Below, piece by piece: positions 1-11,281 of a stretch of 64,000 nt of DNA. The notes below the pieces were generated by a model that did no database searches, had not been told where the DNA came from, and was given only the letters and a program-made list of their open reading frames with translations. The translations under genes and the position numbers were made by a program. Source of the DNA: Bacteroidota bacterium (GTDB lineage Bacteria > Bacteroidota > Bacteroidia > Bacteroidales > Dysgonomonadaceae); NCBI GenBank assembly GCA_023424395.1, contig JAFADY010000018.1, positions 1 through 64,000 of the forward strand, given 5' to 3'. Numbering within the stretch: the stretch's first letter is position 1; each line of letters begins with the position of its first letter.

Positions 1-579
1 ACACCGGCTACCCGCGCCAATATCATCGAAACATTAATTCTCAGGGACTATATTCAAAGAGAAAAGAAAAACCTTATCCCCACCGAAAAAGGGCTTGCCG
101 TTTACGAAATCGTAAAAGAAAGAAAAATCGCCGATGCCGAAATGACCGGCATCTGGGAAAAAGCACTGTCAGGCATTGAAACCGGAAAGATGCCCCCCGA
201 TACCTTCCACAAAGGCATCGAGATATACACCCGGCAAATCTGCAACGACCTGTTGAATACCAAAGAATTTAACGATCATTATAAAACATACACGTGTCCT
301 GCCTGTAAAAAACAATCCGTTCGGGTATATCCCAAAATAGCCAAATGCGTTGAACCCGATTGCGAATTTAAAATCTTCCGGGAACTCTGCGGAACCTTAT
401 TAAGCAAAGAAGACATCCATTCGCTGATGACCAAGGGAACCACGCCGCTTCTTTACAGATTGACGGGCAAAAGCGGCAAAAAATTCAATGCCCGATTGGT
501 ATTGAATAACGACCATACCACCACATTTGCCTTTGAACCCAACAAGAAAACCACTGCTAAACCCAACCGAAAATCATAA
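1..579 (+). CDS. topB: DNA topoisomerase III (type IA), C-terminal part
   Basis: The reading frame is open from base 1, so only the last 192 residues are present. The first residues, TPATRANIIE, match the conserved GTPATRA(A/N)IIE segment near the end of the type IA topoisomerase core. A C-terminal zinc-ribbon-like region follows with CPAC and CVEPDC cysteine pairs. Enzymes of this family relax or decatenate DNA through a 5'-phosphotyrosine intermediate; the active-site tyrosine lies upstream of the window. A TopB-like protein is a usual gene of Bacteroides ICEs. The stop is 3 bases before the helicase start, so the two genes are probably cotranscribed. The family is clear, and the role in the ICE is inferred from context. 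Confidence 0.9.
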   Translation, partial: TPATRANIIETLILRDYIQREKKNLIPTEKGLAVYEIVKERKIADAEMTGIWEKALSGIETGKMPPDTFHKGIEIYTRQICNDLLNTKEFNDHYKTYTCPACKKQSVRVYPKIAKCVEPDCEFKIFRELCGTLLSKEDIHSLMTKGTTPLLYRLTGKSGKKFNARLVLNNDHTTTFAFEPNKKTTAKPNRKS

Positions 580-582
580 TCT

Positions 583-3500
583 ATGGCTTACAACAAGAAA
601 CAAACATTAATGGCCAACACCGAAGCGATACAAACGCTTTTCCGGATAGAAAAGGAGCACCGCCTGCCCACCGATGCCGAACGGGTAATACTTTCCAATT
701 ATAACGGTTTCGGCGGTCTTAAATGCGTTCTCAATCCCACCGACACACTGGCCGACCGTAACCGCTGGGCCGCATCCGAACTGGAACTCTTCCCTTTAGT
801 AAACCATCTTAAAAACATCATTCGGGAAGCATCCTCAAATGACGCGGAGTATAAGATGCTTTGGAACAGCATCAAGCAAAGTGTGCTTACCTCATTCTAT
901 ACCGACAGCCGCATCACCGATGCCGTCGCAGGCGCGTTGCAATCAGCCGATATCCGCATAGATAAAATGCTCGACCCGTCTGCCGGAATGGGCGTATTTA
1001 CCCAATCGTTTGCCCAACGGCAAACCCAAATTACCGCTTTTGAAAAAGATAAACTGACCGGGCGTATCCTGCGGGCATTATCGGCAGATAATCCCATTAC
1101 GGAAATTCACGTAAAAGGATTTGAAGAAATCCAAGAGGATAAAAACAGTACCTTCGATTTAATTACCAGCAATATCCCGTTCGGTAATATGGTCGTTTAC
1201 GATAGGGCATACGCCAAAGGCAAAGACCCGATAAAAGAACTATCGACCCGTGCTGTACACAACTACTTTTTTGTGAAAGGGCTGGACACATTGCGAGAGG
1301 GCGGAATACTGGCATTCATTACTTCACGGGGCGTATTGGACAGCCCGCAAAACGAAACCATCCGCCGTTATCTGATTGAAAACAGCCGATTGGTATCGGC
1401 ACTTCGTTTACCCGACAAACTATTCAGTGAAAACGCCGGAACCGATGTAGGCAGTGATTTGATTGTCCTGCAAAAACAGACCGGAAAAGGCATCGTATCA
1501 GAAGAAGAACACCGATTTACCAAAAGTATCGAAGCTAACCTGATTGAACAAATTAAAGCACCTTTTTACCACAATGCCCTTTTTGATGATAACACCGATA
1601 ATGGTGCTAACCGGATTATAGCCACTAACAAGGAATTAGGGACAGACCCTTACGGAAAACCCTGCCTGGTATATACCCACGAGAGAGGCATCGACGGAAT
1701 AGCTGAAGATATCCGAACCAAATTGGGAACCGCGGTAGAACATCATTTTGACAGACAGCACTATCGAACGGGAGAAGCAGAGATAAAACCATTTTTTCCT
1801 GAAGAAAACGAAGAAAAACGGAATGAAGAAATCAACGATACTAAAGTTGACAATGAACCGATACAAGAACTTCGTTCACGCATCGTTAATCCCTGGCTAT
1901 TATCGGAATTGGAACGTACCCAATTTCAAAAAAGCAAAGAAATCGCTGATTTACAAGAAGGCGATATACTTCATATCCGTTTTCTGGGGATGGAAACACT
2001 GGCGGTTTATACCGATAATCCGCCCTCCACGCAACCCGGCACCGTTAGAGCCGTCATCAATGCCGACGAAAACGGTGAAAACAGAGGGTTGATTACCGTT
2101 CCCAAAAGCGATATTTTGGGTGTATTTCCTACTAATCCGTTGACAGAACTACAAACTTTGATAGAAGATGAAAGTGTTTCAGAAAACAATCCCTACTTAT
2201 CTCCCATAGCCGATTTAAAACAACTGCAAACCGATATTTTATCCAAGCTAGAAGACAAAAACATCCTGGTACTGATGCGTCACGGCGATTTTTACGAAAG
2301 CATCGGAAAAGATGCCAAAACCATATCCGACGTCTGCGGAATCCCACCGGTAGAATGGGCCGGAACGTCCTATATCCAATTTCATCATTCCACATTGGAC
2401 AACTACTTGCCGATGCTTGTGAGGAACGGCCATCGTGTCGCTATTGCCGATATGCTGGAAACGCCTAAACAGGAAAAAAAGGAAGAATTTCTTCCAAAAA
2501 TCGAAAAAGACACGAAGAAAAAGGATGTTTCGCAAACAAGGGATGGGGACAACACCGAAGATAATGCCGGAAAATCAGAACAACAGCAAGCCTACGACCT
2601 AGTCCCTAAATCTATCCGTAAACAAATCCCCCAACTCTATGCCACGGATGAAGGATTAATTGGCGACCGGACGGCTTATGCCCGTTATTTTCATCCGATG
2701 AGTTCTTACACGGCGTATTTGTTGGAATACGACCCGAAAGAAAAACTGGGTTTCGGGCTGACCACGATAGGTTACGAATGGGAAATGGGTTATATGTCCA
2801 TTGAAGAAATGCAATCCATCAAAGTCAGGGGATTGGGCATTGAACGGGATATTCACTTTCAACCCGCGCCATTGCATCAAATAGCAGAACTGAAAGAATA
2901 CGTCGGAGAAAAATATACACAGGCGGAAAATGTTCAAATCATCGAACCCGAAAAAACCGAAGAAATCGACAGTGAGCCTGCATTTACAGAAGCGGAAGTA
3001 ATAGAAACCATTCCCATACCGGAAGAAAAAGCCCCTGACGGCGTACCGGTATTTACCCTTTTTTCGCAGTACGAAAACCGTCCCAAGCAAGACATCCGTA
3101 CCGATATAGAAGAGCCGCGGACAATGGACGACCAAAAGGTCTTTTTTGATGCAGACCACCATCCCGTCGTTAATACGTTTACAGAGGATGACAATACCCT
3201 TTTTCCTGCGGATGAAATCGCAGCCTGGAATCTTGAAGTAGAATTATTTAACAGAAAGGAGCAACAAAGAAAGCCGGAACCGAGAGAAAACGACACTAAC
3301 CATACGGTTACTGCAGCAGGCACTACGCCAATACCCCGCCCAACGCAAGAAAATAAACCAAAACCGCTTATCCGGAAACGAGGGTATAAATCCAAAAGGG
3401 CAGTTTCACCGCAACAGCCCGACCTGTTTGCCGGTATGTGGGATACACCAGTCAGTGGGATAACCTCAAAAAAAAACGAACCACCTCCTGAAGCCATCAA

Positions 3501-6500
3501 AACACTCTTTGATGCCAGTCCCCGTCCGTACCTTTCAGCCATCGATAAACACTTGAAGGACGGCTCCATCGTCGTGCAGGGAAAGCAAATCGGTTATTTA
3601 TCCGGAATCAAAACGTCCAATCCCCAATTTAATCCCTTGGACCTCCCTTTTGGACAACTTTCCAAGATGAACCTGTATATCGATATACGGGACACCTACC
3701 ACCGTCTTTATGATTATGAAGCCGGCAAAGGCATCGAAGACAGAGAACAACGAAACCGGCTGAACAGTCTTTACGACCGTTTTGTAGCCAATTACGGCCA
3801 TCTCAATACCCGTAAAAATGTGGATCTGCTGCGAATGGACAGCGGCAGTCCCGAAGTTCTCTTTCTGGAACGCAGCAGGGACGGAAAATACCTGAAAGCC
3901 GACATATTCGACCATCCGACCGCATTCGGGAGAGAACCCGTAGAAGCAGTCGCCGACGCTATGGAAGCGTTATCGGCATCGCTGAATAAATACGGCGATG
4001 TAAACCTGCCGTACATCTGCTCACTATTGCCCGATAAAGAAGAAAACGAAGTTATTTCAGAATTGGAAGGGCGCATATTCTATCTGCCTGAAGAAAACAC
4101 CTACCAAATAGCCGAGAAGTTTATTTCGGGCAACGTCGTTGAAAAAGCCGAGAAGCTGGAACAATGGATACAGCAGCACGGAGAAAACGATGCCGTGAAA
4201 ACAAGCCTGCAAGCCCTCAAAGAATCCATCCCAACGCCCATAGCTTTTGCCGATTTGGATTTCAATTTTGGGGAGCGGTGGATACCTGCCGCCCTGTATG
4301 CCAAATTTGCGACGGAACTATTTGAAACAGATGTAACCGTGCTTTATAATTCATCCGCCGATGAATACACCGTAAAATGTGACCGCAAAACACCCCAGAT
4401 TTACCACGCATTTGCCGTGAAGGGCGAGTTCAGAACTTATGACGGGATAAATCTTACCAAACACGCCCTGCACAATACCATCCCCGATATCAGCAAAACC
4501 AAAATGGTCATTGACCCGGACACCGGAGAAGAAAAACAAATCAAGGTACGAGACGGCGAAACGATTCAATTGGCAAACAGCAAAATTGAAGAGATACGCG
4601 AGCATTTCAACGAATGGCTCAACAGGCAGCCCGAAGACTTCAAGAATAAATTGGCAGGGAGATATAACCGGCTTTTCAACTGTTTTGTACGCCCTAATTT
4701 CGACGGCTCTCACCAAACCTTTCCCGGATTAGACCTTCAATCATTGGGGATAACGGATTTATACCAAAGCCAGAAAGACGCGGTCTGGATGCTGAAGAAC
4801 AACGGGGGAGGGATCTGCGACCACGAAGTAGGAGCGGGGAAAACCCTTATCATGTGCTGCGCCGCTTATGAGATGAAACGTTTAGGATTGGTAAACAAAC
4901 CGATGATTATCGGGTTAAAGAGCAATGTATATGCGATTGCCAATACTTTCAGTCTGGCTTATCCAAACGCCCGTATCCTGTATCCGGGCAAAAACGATTT
5001 TACCTCCAAAAACCGTGTCCGTATTTTTAACGACATTAAAAACAACGATTGGGACTGCGTGATACTGACACACGAACAGTTTGGAATGATACCCCAATCA
5101 CTGGAGATACAACAAACCATTCTTCAACAGGAACTCGATTCAGTCGAAGAGAACTTAGAGGTATTTCGCCAACAGGGACACGAAATATCATCCAGAATGC
5201 TCACAGGGCTGGAAAAGCGAAAAAATAACCTGGATGCCAAACTTTCCCGCATCGTAGATGATATAGCGGAACGAAAAGACAATGTGGTAGATTTCCAACG
5301 GATGGGCATTGACCACCTGTTTGTGGATGAAAGCCACAAATTCAAAAACCTTACCTTCAACACCCGCCACGACCGGGTCGCGGGATTGGGAAACAGCGAA
5401 GGCAGCCAACGGGCGCTCAATATGCTTTTTGGTATACGCACGATTCAGGAACGCACGGGAAAAGATTTGGGAGCAACCTTTCTTTCCGGAACAATCATCA
5501 GCAATTCGCTGACAGAACTCTATCTTATTTTCAAATACCTGCGTCCTCAGGCATTGGAAAAACAGGGCATCCGTACCTTTGACGCCTGGGCGGCAGTCTT
5601 TGCCAAGAAAAGCACCGATTACGAATTTTCAGTTACCAACGAGATAATTCAGAAAGAACGATTCCGCACCTTTATCAAAGTGCCCGAATTGGGCGCGTTT
5701 TATAGTGAAATTTGTGATTTCCGTACCGCCAGGGATATCGGTATAGATCGGCCCGAGAAAAATGAAGTGCTGCATAATATTCCCCCGACACCCCAGCAAG
5801 AGATTTTCATTCAAAAATTGATGGCGTTTGCCCGCAACGGAGATGCCACCGTATTGGGAAGAGAGCCGTTATCAGAGAGGGAAGAAAAAGCCAAGATGCT
5901 TATCGCCACCGATTACGCCCGAAAAATGAGTCTGGACATGCGGATGATAGACCCGGCCTTTGACGACCATATTGACAACAAAGCGAGCCATTGCGCCAAA
6001 CTGGTCAACGACTATTACCGCAAATACGATGAACAGCGGGGAACACAGTTTGTTTTCTCCGACTTAGGAACATATAAGCCCGACAATTGGAATGTTTATT
6101 CCGAAATCAAACGAAAACTGATAGAGGATTATCATATTCCCGGAAGTGAAATACGTTTCATTCAGGAATGTAAAACGGAAGCCTCTAAAAAAGCGATGAT
6201 TGCCGCTATGAACGACGGACATATCCGTGTGTTGTTCGGATCAACCGAAATGCTTGGAACGGGCGTAAATGCCCAGAAACGCGCCGTAGCTGTGCATCAT
6301 CTGGACACCCCCTGGGTTCCGAGCGCGTTGGAACAACGAGACGGCCGGGCCGTGCGCAAAGGGAACGAAGTTGCCAAGCATTTTGCAGGCAACAAAGTCG
6401 ATGTGCTTATTTATGCCGTGGAACGCTCGCTTGACAGTTATAAATTTAACTTATTACACAACAAACAGGTTTTTATTAACCAGCTTAAGACGAATTCGCT

Positions 6501-7356
6501 GGGCAGCCGCCGGATAGACGAGGGTGGGATGGATGAAGCATCGGGAATAAATTTCAGTGAGTATGTAGCGGTACTTTCAGGCAATACCGATTTATTGGAG
6601 AAAGCGAAAGTTGACAAAAAAGTACTGTCGCTGGAAAGCGAACGGCGTAACTTTCTTCGTGAACGCGATACCGCAAAATCAAAATTGGAAAGTATTCAGA
6701 TGTCTGAAGAATTTCACCAAAAAATGATTACCGAGAGTAAAGCGGATATGCAATTATTTATTTCCAGAGTAAAGAAGAACGAAGACGGAACGTATCAAAA
6801 TCCCTTAAGGATAAATGGCGTAGCCGAAACCGCCGATATAAAAACCGTAGCTGCAAGGCTGAAAGAATATGAGGAGAAAGCCCGCACAAAAGGGGAGCAC
6901 CTGCCCATCGGCGAATTGTATGGATTTAAAGTTTCCGTCAAGAGCGAAGCTTCAGTGAAAGACAATTTTGATTTTGTAGATAACCGATTTTTTGTCAAAG
7001 GCAATGGCAGTATCTATTACACCTACAATAACGGGCATTTGGCGAACGAACCTAAACTGGCATGGATGAACTTTATTAACGCTTTGGAAAAGATACCCCG
7101 TATCACAGAAACCCATTCCAAGGAATTGGATCAGATTAGAAAAAAAATACCGGTTTACGAAACGGTGGCTGCTACTTCGTGGAAGAAAGAAGATGAACTC
7201 AAAGAATTGAAACGGAAAGCCACCGAATTAGACAGGAATATCGCATTATCGCTACAAAAAGAGGATAACAGCGAGGTGAAGCAGGAAAACAATTCGGTAA
7301 ATAAGAACAATAAAATTATTGATGAAAAATTGGAGGGTGCGAGAATAAGGATGTAA
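583..7356 (+). CDS. Giant N6-adenine methylase / SNF2-type helicase of Bacteroidales ICE
   Basis: This 2257-residue protein combines several modules. Residues about 130-200 hold a methyltransferase core with DPSAGMG (SAM-binding motif I) and SNIPFG in the place of NPPF/Y. Residues about 554-630 resemble the mismatch-recognition domain I of MutS ([13 protein letters not shown]). Residues about 674-770 match DUF2958, including the [10 protein letters not shown] signature. The C-terminal half is a superfamily 2 helicase with Walker A HEVGAGKT near 1413, DESHKF near 1582 and motif [12 protein letters not shown] near 1917. A coiled, charged tail ends the protein. Homologues are hallmarks of CTnDOT-like elements, where they sit beside topoisomerase. 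Protection of transferring DNA or a role in its replication is inferred. The NPPF variant leaves methyltransferase activity uncertain. Confidence 0.9.
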   Translation: MAYNKKQTLMANTEAIQTLFRIEKEHRLPTDAERVILSNYNGFGGLKCVLNPTDTLADRNRWAASELELFPLVNHLKNIIREASSNDAEYKMLWNSIKQSVLTSFYTDSRITDAVAGALQSADIRIDKMLDPSAGMGVFTQSFAQRQTQITAFEKDKLTGRILRALSADNPITEIHVKGFEEIQEDKNSTFDLITSNIPFGNMVVYDRAYAKGKDPIKELSTRAVHNYFFVKGLDTLREGGILAFITSRGVLDSPQNETIRRYLIENSRLVSALRLPDKLFSENAGTDVGSDLIVLQKQTGKGIVSEEEHRFTKSIEANLIEQIKAPFYHNALFDDNTDNGANRIIATNKELGTDPYGKPCLVYTHERGIDGIAEDIRTKLGTAVEHHFDRQHYRTGEAEIKPFFPEENEEKRNEEINDTKVDNEPIQELRSRIVNPWLLSELERTQFQKSKEIADLQEGDILHIRFLGMETLAVYTDNPPSTQPGTVRAVINADENGENRGLITVPKSDILGVFPTNPLTELQTLIEDESVSENNPYLSPIADLKQLQTDILSKLEDKNILVLMRHGDFYESIGKDAKTISDVCGIPPVEWAGTSYIQFHHSTLDNYLPMLVRNGHRVAIADMLETPKQEKKEEFLPKIEKDTKKKDVSQTRDGDNTEDNAGKSEQQQAYDLVPKSIRKQIPQLYATDEGLIGDRTAYARYFHPMSSYTAYLLEYDPKEKLGFGLTTIGYEWEMGYMSIEEMQSIKVRGLGIERDIHFQPAPLHQIAELKEYVGEKYTQAENVQIIEPEKTEEIDSEPAFTEAEVIETIPIPEEKAPDGVPVFTLFSQYENRPKQDIRTDIEEPRTMDDQKVFFDADHHPVVNTFTEDDNTLFPADEIAAWNLEVELFNRKEQQRKPEPRENDTNHTVTAAGTTPIPRPTQENKPKPLIRKRGYKSKRAVSPQQPDLFAGMWDTPVSGITSKKNEPPPEAIKTLFDASPRPYLSAIDKHLKDGSIVVQGKQIGYLSGIKTSNPQFNPLDLPFGQLSKMNLYIDIRDTYHRLYDYEAGKGIEDREQRNRLNSLYDRFVANYGHLNTRKNVDLLRMDSGSPEVLFLERSRDGKYLKADIFDHPTAFGREPVEAVADAMEALSASLNKYGDVNLPYICSLLPDKEENEVISELEGRIFYLPEENTYQIAEKFISGNVVEKAEKLEQWIQQHGENDAVKTSLQALKESIPTPIAFADLDFNFGERWIPAALYAKFATELFETDVTVLYNSSADEYTVKCDRKTPQIYHAFAVKGEFRTYDGINLTKHALHNTIPDISKTKMVIDPDTGEEKQIKVRDGETIQLANSKIEEIREHFNEWLNRQPEDFKNKLAGRYNRLFNCFVRPNFDGSHQTFPGLDLQSLGITDLYQSQKDAVWMLKNNGGGICDHEVGAGKTLIMCCAAYEMKRLGLVNKPMIIGLKSNVYAIANTFSLAYPNARILYPGKNDFTSKNRVRIFNDIKNNDWDCVILTHEQFGMIPQSLEIQQTILQQELDSVEENLEVFRQQGHEISSRMLTGLEKRKNNLDAKLSRIVDDIAERKDNVVDFQRMGIDHLFVDESHKFKNLTFNTRHDRVAGLGNSEGSQRALNMLFGIRTIQERTGKDLGATFLSGTIISNSLTELYLIFKYLRPQALEKQGIRTFDAWAAVFAKKSTDYEFSVTNEIIQKERFRTFIKVPELGAFYSEICDFRTARDIGIDRPEKNEVLHNIPPTPQQEIFIQKLMAFARNGDATVLGREPLSEREEKAKMLIATDYARKMSLDMRMIDPAFDDHIDNKASHCAKLVNDYYRKYDEQRGTQFVFSDLGTYKPDNWNVYSEIKRKLIEDYHIPGSEIRFIQECKTEASKKAMIAAMNDGHIRVLFGSTEMLGTGVNAQKRAVAVHHLDTPWVPSALEQRDGRAVRKGNEVAKHFAGNKVDVLIYAVERSLDSYKFNLLHNKQVFINQLKTNSLGSRRIDEGGMDEASGINFSEYVAVLSGNTDLLEKAKVDKKVLSLESERRNFLRERDTAKSKLESIQMSEEFHQKMITESKADMQLFISRVKKNEDGTYQNPLRINGVAETADIKTVAARLKEYEEKARTKGEHLPIGELYGFKVSVKSEASVKDNFDFVDNRFFVKGNGSIYYTYNNGHLANEPKLAWMNFINALEKIPRITETHSKELDQIRKKIPVYETVAATSWKKEDELKELKRKATELDRNIALSLQKEDNSEVKQENNSVNKNNKIIDEKLEGARIRM

Positions 7357-7400
7357 ACTTAATTCTCATATTGCCAATTATCTGATTTACGTAAAGAAAA

Positions 7401-7576
7401 CAGGCAGACTAAAAACAACCCGACCGGCGTAGTCCGATCGACCTTATTTTTGTCTGCCCCTTTTAAGTTGAATACCTGCAAATCTCTATTATTGGATTTA
7501 TCTGCGGCACATCGTCTGATTTATTTGAAGCCGTTCAATTACTACGTTGACACTTCGTTTCAATCAGGTTCAAAAT
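7401..7576. repeat. Left copy of ~175-bp direct repeat, with terminator-like stem
   Basis: This stretch is nearly identical, in the same orientation, to 11008-11180. It starts with an imperfect stem-loop: GGCAGAC and GTCTGCC arms enclose matching A-rich/T-rich segments and CGACCGG/CCGATCG inner arms, followed by CCCCTTTT. It ends with a shared block containing CTGCGGCACATCGTCTGA and CGTTTCAATCAGGTTC. The stem is well placed to terminate the topoisomerase-helicase transcript. With the right copy it brackets the metallophosphoesterase-NTPase gene. Confidence 0.85.
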
Positions 7577-7617
7577 TATATGACAATTCTTCTTAAAATT
7601 TAGAAACCTACAAAAAA

Positions 7618-10600
7618 TTATTTTATATAATTTTTCTTTTTAGCAAGCGATTTTTTATCTTGTAATTCTTTTTGCATCCCATCAATATCTGTTTTATTAT
7701 CAAGATTTAATTGGGATTGTTGTATAAAATTAGATAAATCTCTTTGGAGATTTTTATCACCACCACTTCTGAAAACTAAATAATAATTCAATTTTACATG
7801 GATAGCATATTTAAGAACGGGTATCTTGATATTCTTTAACGACTTTTCAATATAATGACGATTTGATTTAATATCAATGTCTAAAAGTAAGAAATAAAGC
7901 AAGAAAAGCTTATACTGATTTTTGGAATAATTCTCTTCTAAAGAAGTAATTTCAGATTTAATTAATTTTTCTAGACTAGAATGCCCAACTCCATCTGAAA
8001 GCCAGTTTTGACTTATTAAAGGACTAAATCCAGTGACGTATCTTAGTAATTCTAATTCCATAAAATTATCTAAATCAATTTCTGTCTCTCTGTCAATTTC
8101 TTTTTTTGTTATAGAGGCAAACTCATCAACAATGAAGAAACCGAAATTACAATATGAATCGATAATATAATTAAATAATAAAGAAATTTTATCTTCAGAA
8201 ATATTTACCTCATCAAGGTTCTTAAATACTCTTGCTAAAATTGATAGATATCGTTCTATTATTTCAGAATTTATTTCATTTGGATTAATCTCTTTAATAA
8301 GATGAACATCTGCATTTACGTCAAGTTCGTTAGTAATATCTTCAATTTTTGCAATTTCACTTGTCGATAAGGCTTTCTTTATAGAACTATCCCGACAAAA
8401 ATTTTCCACAAGCAGTGGAATTTCAACTTTCTCTTTTAATTCAGTATCTTTATCGTTTCTGTTATAAACTGCAAAAATATTATCTACTTTATTTTTTGTT
8501 TTGTTTAATACAATATTTAATAATTCAGAATCATCTCTTTTAAAGCCACTATAAATTTCAAGTTGATTTCTAAATGCTAGATATTTAGCATTATCTGATA
8601 TTATACTATCTTTGAATTTTGAATCTTTAGTCATTTGAAAGGCTAAAAAATATTCAAAGAAACCATTCAATCTAAATACTAGCAAATCACTGTCTTTATA
8701 TTTCAACATACCACATGAAATAAAAAAATCTAATACTTCTTTACCGTTTGCACTAACTCTTAACATTCCATTTATTTCTTTTTCAATAAAACTCAAAATT
8801 AATGAATATGGTGCACTATAAATATTTCCAGAATGTTCTTCAAATAAATATTTAGCTAATCTTGCACAAATATTTTTTAGTTGATCAAAACTTATTTTAC
8901 TATTTGAAAGTAATATTTTTTTCTTACCAAAAATTTCGTCCACACAAACATCTAAAATTGAAAATAAGTTTTTAGAATAACTATCAGAAGATTTATTGTA
9001 AATTAAAAGAAGTAAAGAAACTGTCCAGTAATTTAAAGGTAATTCGAGTTGCTTACATAAATGTATAATTTTGTTTTGAATTTCAGCCTTTTTCGTATTT
9101 GATTGTAAACGTTTATCTGTATAAGCTATTATTTCTTGACGTCTTAAGTCATAATGATATATTTTTTCATAGGGTAAATCTCCAAAACTAAATAATTCCA
9201 TACGCATTGATAAGTTAAGCTCAGTACAGGCTATGAAAGTGATGTTGGAATATCTTAGCAGAAACTCATTTATTGTTTCAGCATAATTAGAATGTGGAGA
9301 GTAATTGTCTAGTAATAAGAGGAAATTATCTGAAGATAAAATGTTTATTGTTTTATTTTTATTAATTTCAAAATAATTTTTAATGAGTTGTTCAATACTA
9401 TCAACGTTTTCAATATTTTTTAAATCTTTACAATCAAGATAAAAAGGAATAATTGAGTTTCTAGAATAGTTTATGAGACAATCTAATTGAATTTTACGTA
9501 ATAAAGATGATTTACCACATTTATCTTTACCTAATACAACAAGATTTTTTTTTGAAATAAGAATTTCATCAATGTTTATCACAGGTGCGTTCTTTGATTC
9601 AACAGTGTCTTCAGCTTCTTTTTTCAATATCGGTGATTTGTACAAAGTCAAAAAATCGCTATTTTCTTCTTTGTCTCCTAGAAGTAAAAGATTATTTGCA
9701 TTATCTTTTTCAATAGTTATTTTATCAAATAATTTTTTGCGGAAGGAAATCATTTCTAATTTTTCATTACCACAAGGTATTGTATACACAATAGGTGAAG
9801 AAATATGACACAAATTCTCATTTTCAATATATGTTAACTCTTCAACATTAATAATATTTTCTTCTACTTCATTTAACTCTATAATAGAACAACCCAAATT
9901 TTCATAAGATGATAAAGATGCTTTTGAAACATGCTCAAAAATACCGTTTGAACCACTATACCTTGAAATAGATGAAACCTTGTGAATATGTCCTGTAAAC
10001 ATCATATCAAAATTATTGTGAATTAAATTTTCTATTGTATATAAATTAAATTCTCTCAAAAAATACAATGGATGATGAAGTATTACTATTTTTTTTAAAA
10101 CTTTATTATCATTCAAATCTTTTTTTATGTAGTTGAATAACGAAGTTGGAATAAGTAAATTCCCTTTATCATTTTTTCCACTTTTTTCTTTATCTATTGC
10201 TGACAACCATGCAGAGTTTAGACTAACAATTCCAATTTTCATTTCATTAATTATCCTATAATGGATTGAATAGAGATCACATAAAGTATTTTCTACTGAA
10301 CTATTGGGCAAGTAAAAATCTTGAACAAATTTATTATAATTTGAAGAAGGCTTTAGGCTGTCATTATAAACATCAGGTGTTGTATGAAAAACATTTAAAT
10401 CATTATCAGTTTTTATATTATTGTCAATATAAGTCCCAATTGCACTATGTATGGATGTTCTATCAATATCATGATTCCCAGCACAAAAAATAATATTCTT
10501 TTTTGGAACAGATAATTTAGTTATTATAGGGGTAATTAGAATATCTTCAGCTTCTGTGAAATCTTCATATCTAGTTCCATTTTGAACTAAATCTCCAGTA

Positions 10601-10722
10601 AACAATACCAAATCAATCTGAATTTTCTTCTTATTAATCGTATCGATTATTGAATTCACTACATCTTCCTTTTGATGGTTGCTCTTATTGTAGTGAAAAT
10701 CAGTTAAGTGTAATATTTTCAT
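7618..10722 (-). CDS. Metallophosphoesterase-STAND-like NTPase fusion, candidate defence protein
   Basis: This is a 1034-residue two-domain protein. The N-terminal ~300 residues are a calcineurin-like metallophosphoesterase with all metal-binding motifs: D8-F-H10, G43-D44, G82-N-H-D85, H216-H217 and G244-H-I-H247. A P-loop NTPase follows with GKDKCGKSS (398-406) and a hydrophobic Walker B ending LLLLLDN (about 467-473). The remaining ~500 residues are predicted helical and match nothing I recognise. An effector, a switch NTPase and a long C-terminal sensor is the layout of STAND/NACHT-type anti-phage proteins. The gene is much richer in A+T than the flanking ICE genes, stands alone and lies between direct repeats, all signs of recent acquisition. 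Phosphoesterase and NTPase assignments are secure; defence is inference. Confidence 0.8.
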   Translation of the reverse strand: MKILHLTDFHYNKSNHQKEDVVNSIIDTINKKKIQIDLVLFTGDLVQNGTRYEDFTEAEDILITPIITKLSVPKKNIIFCAGNHDIDRTSIHSAIGTYIDNNIKTDNDLNVFHTTPDVYNDSLKPSSNYNKFVQDFYLPNSSVENTLCDLYSIHYRIINEMKIGIVSLNSAWLSAIDKEKSGKNDKGNLLIPTSLFNYIKKDLNDNKVLKKIVILHHPLYFLREFNLYTIENLIHNNFDMMFTGHIHKVSSISRYSGSNGIFEHVSKASLSSYENLGCSIIELNEVEENIINVEELTYIENENLCHISSPIVYTIPCGNEKLEMISFRKKLFDKITIEKDNANNLLLLGDKEENSDFLTLYKSPILKKEAEDTVESKNAPVINIDEILISKKNLVVLGKDKCGKSSLLRKIQLDCLINYSRNSIIPFYLDCKDLKNIENVDSIEQLIKNYFEINKNKTINILSSDNFLLLLDNYSPHSNYAETINEFLLRYSNITFIACTELNLSMRMELFSFGDLPYEKIYHYDLRRQEIIAYTDKRLQSNTKKAEIQNKIIHLCKQLELPLNYWTVSLLLLIYNKSSDSYSKNLFSILDVCVDEIFGKKKILLSNSKISFDQLKNICARLAKYLFEEHSGNIYSAPYSLILSFIEKEINGMLRVSANGKEVLDFFISCGMLKYKDSDLLVFRLNGFFEYFLAFQMTKDSKFKDSIISDNAKYLAFRNQLEIYSGFKRDDSELLNIVLNKTKNKVDNIFAVYNRNDKDTELKEKVEIPLLVENFCRDSSIKKALSTSEIAKIEDITNELDVNADVHLIKEINPNEINSEIIERYLSILARVFKNLDEVNISEDKISLLFNYIIDSYCNFGFFIVDEFASITKKEIDRETEIDLDNFMELELLRYVTGFSPLISQNWLSDGVGHSSLEKLIKSEITSLEENYSKNQYKLFLLYFLLLDIDIKSNRHYIEKSLKNIKIPVLKYAIHVKLNYYLVFRSGGDKNLQRDLSNFIQQSQLNLDNKTDIDGMQKELQDKKSLAKKKNYIK

Positions 10723-11007
10723 TTATTTTTTATTAAGTTACTTCTGTTAAAGTTAAGTAAGACAAAATTAACACAACATTCAAAATAATTCACATAATGA
10801 CGTAAAAATTTGTATTTATATACAAAGTGTATTAATATAACGTGGAATTTTATTTATTAATTAATTATTCTTTCAACTTTACAAAGATAATAATCCCTAT
10901 ATTCATTAAATCTTACCGAGTAATCCCAAACATAAAATGTTATTCTGTTACATTGAAAAATTTATTTTAACTAGAAACATTAACAATCAAGATTGATTAA
11001 TAAAAAA
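10723..11007. other. A+T-rich intergenic region with a -7 promoter box for the phosphoesterase gene
   Basis: I see no gene here. On the minus strand, TATCTTTG at 10882-10889 matches the Bacteroidota -7 box TAnnTTTG and would give a leader of about 160 bases before the start at 10722. No convincing TTTG -33 element stands at the usual distance. The rest is A+T-rich without clear structure. Confidence 0.45.
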
Positions 11008-11180
11008 AGGCATGCTAAAAACAACCCGACCGGCGTAGTCCGATCGACCTTATTTTTGCCTGCCCCTTTTATTTTGAATTCACTAAACTTCAACGTTCGG
11101 TCCGTCTGCGGCACATCGTCTGATTTATTTGAAGCCGTTCAATTACTGCGTTAACACTTCGTTTCAATCAGGTTCAAAAA
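11008..11180. repeat. Right copy of ~175-bp direct repeat
   Basis: This is the same-orientation copy of 7401-7576. The central AAAACAACCCGACCGGCGTA and the terminal block with CTGCGGCACATCGTCTGA are preserved. The middle segment (about 11070-11100) and the outer stem bases have diverged: GGCATGC now faces GCCTGCC with a mismatch. The bases from 11181 to the DUF1016 gene at 11282 show nothing recognisable. Confidence 0.85.
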
Positions 11181-11281
11181 ATCTGCCGACGAGCCTCGCC
11201 GAAATTCGTTGAATAAATAGCCCACAACATAGTAAGTATTGTTTATATTGTAAGGATGATAAAAGAAAGTTGAAAAGATTA

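Noticed and set aside
2656..3569. Long minus-strand frames (up to 211 codons) inside the helicase gene
   Set aside because: They are shadows of a well-supported gene, without domains, and their composition follows the opposite strand.
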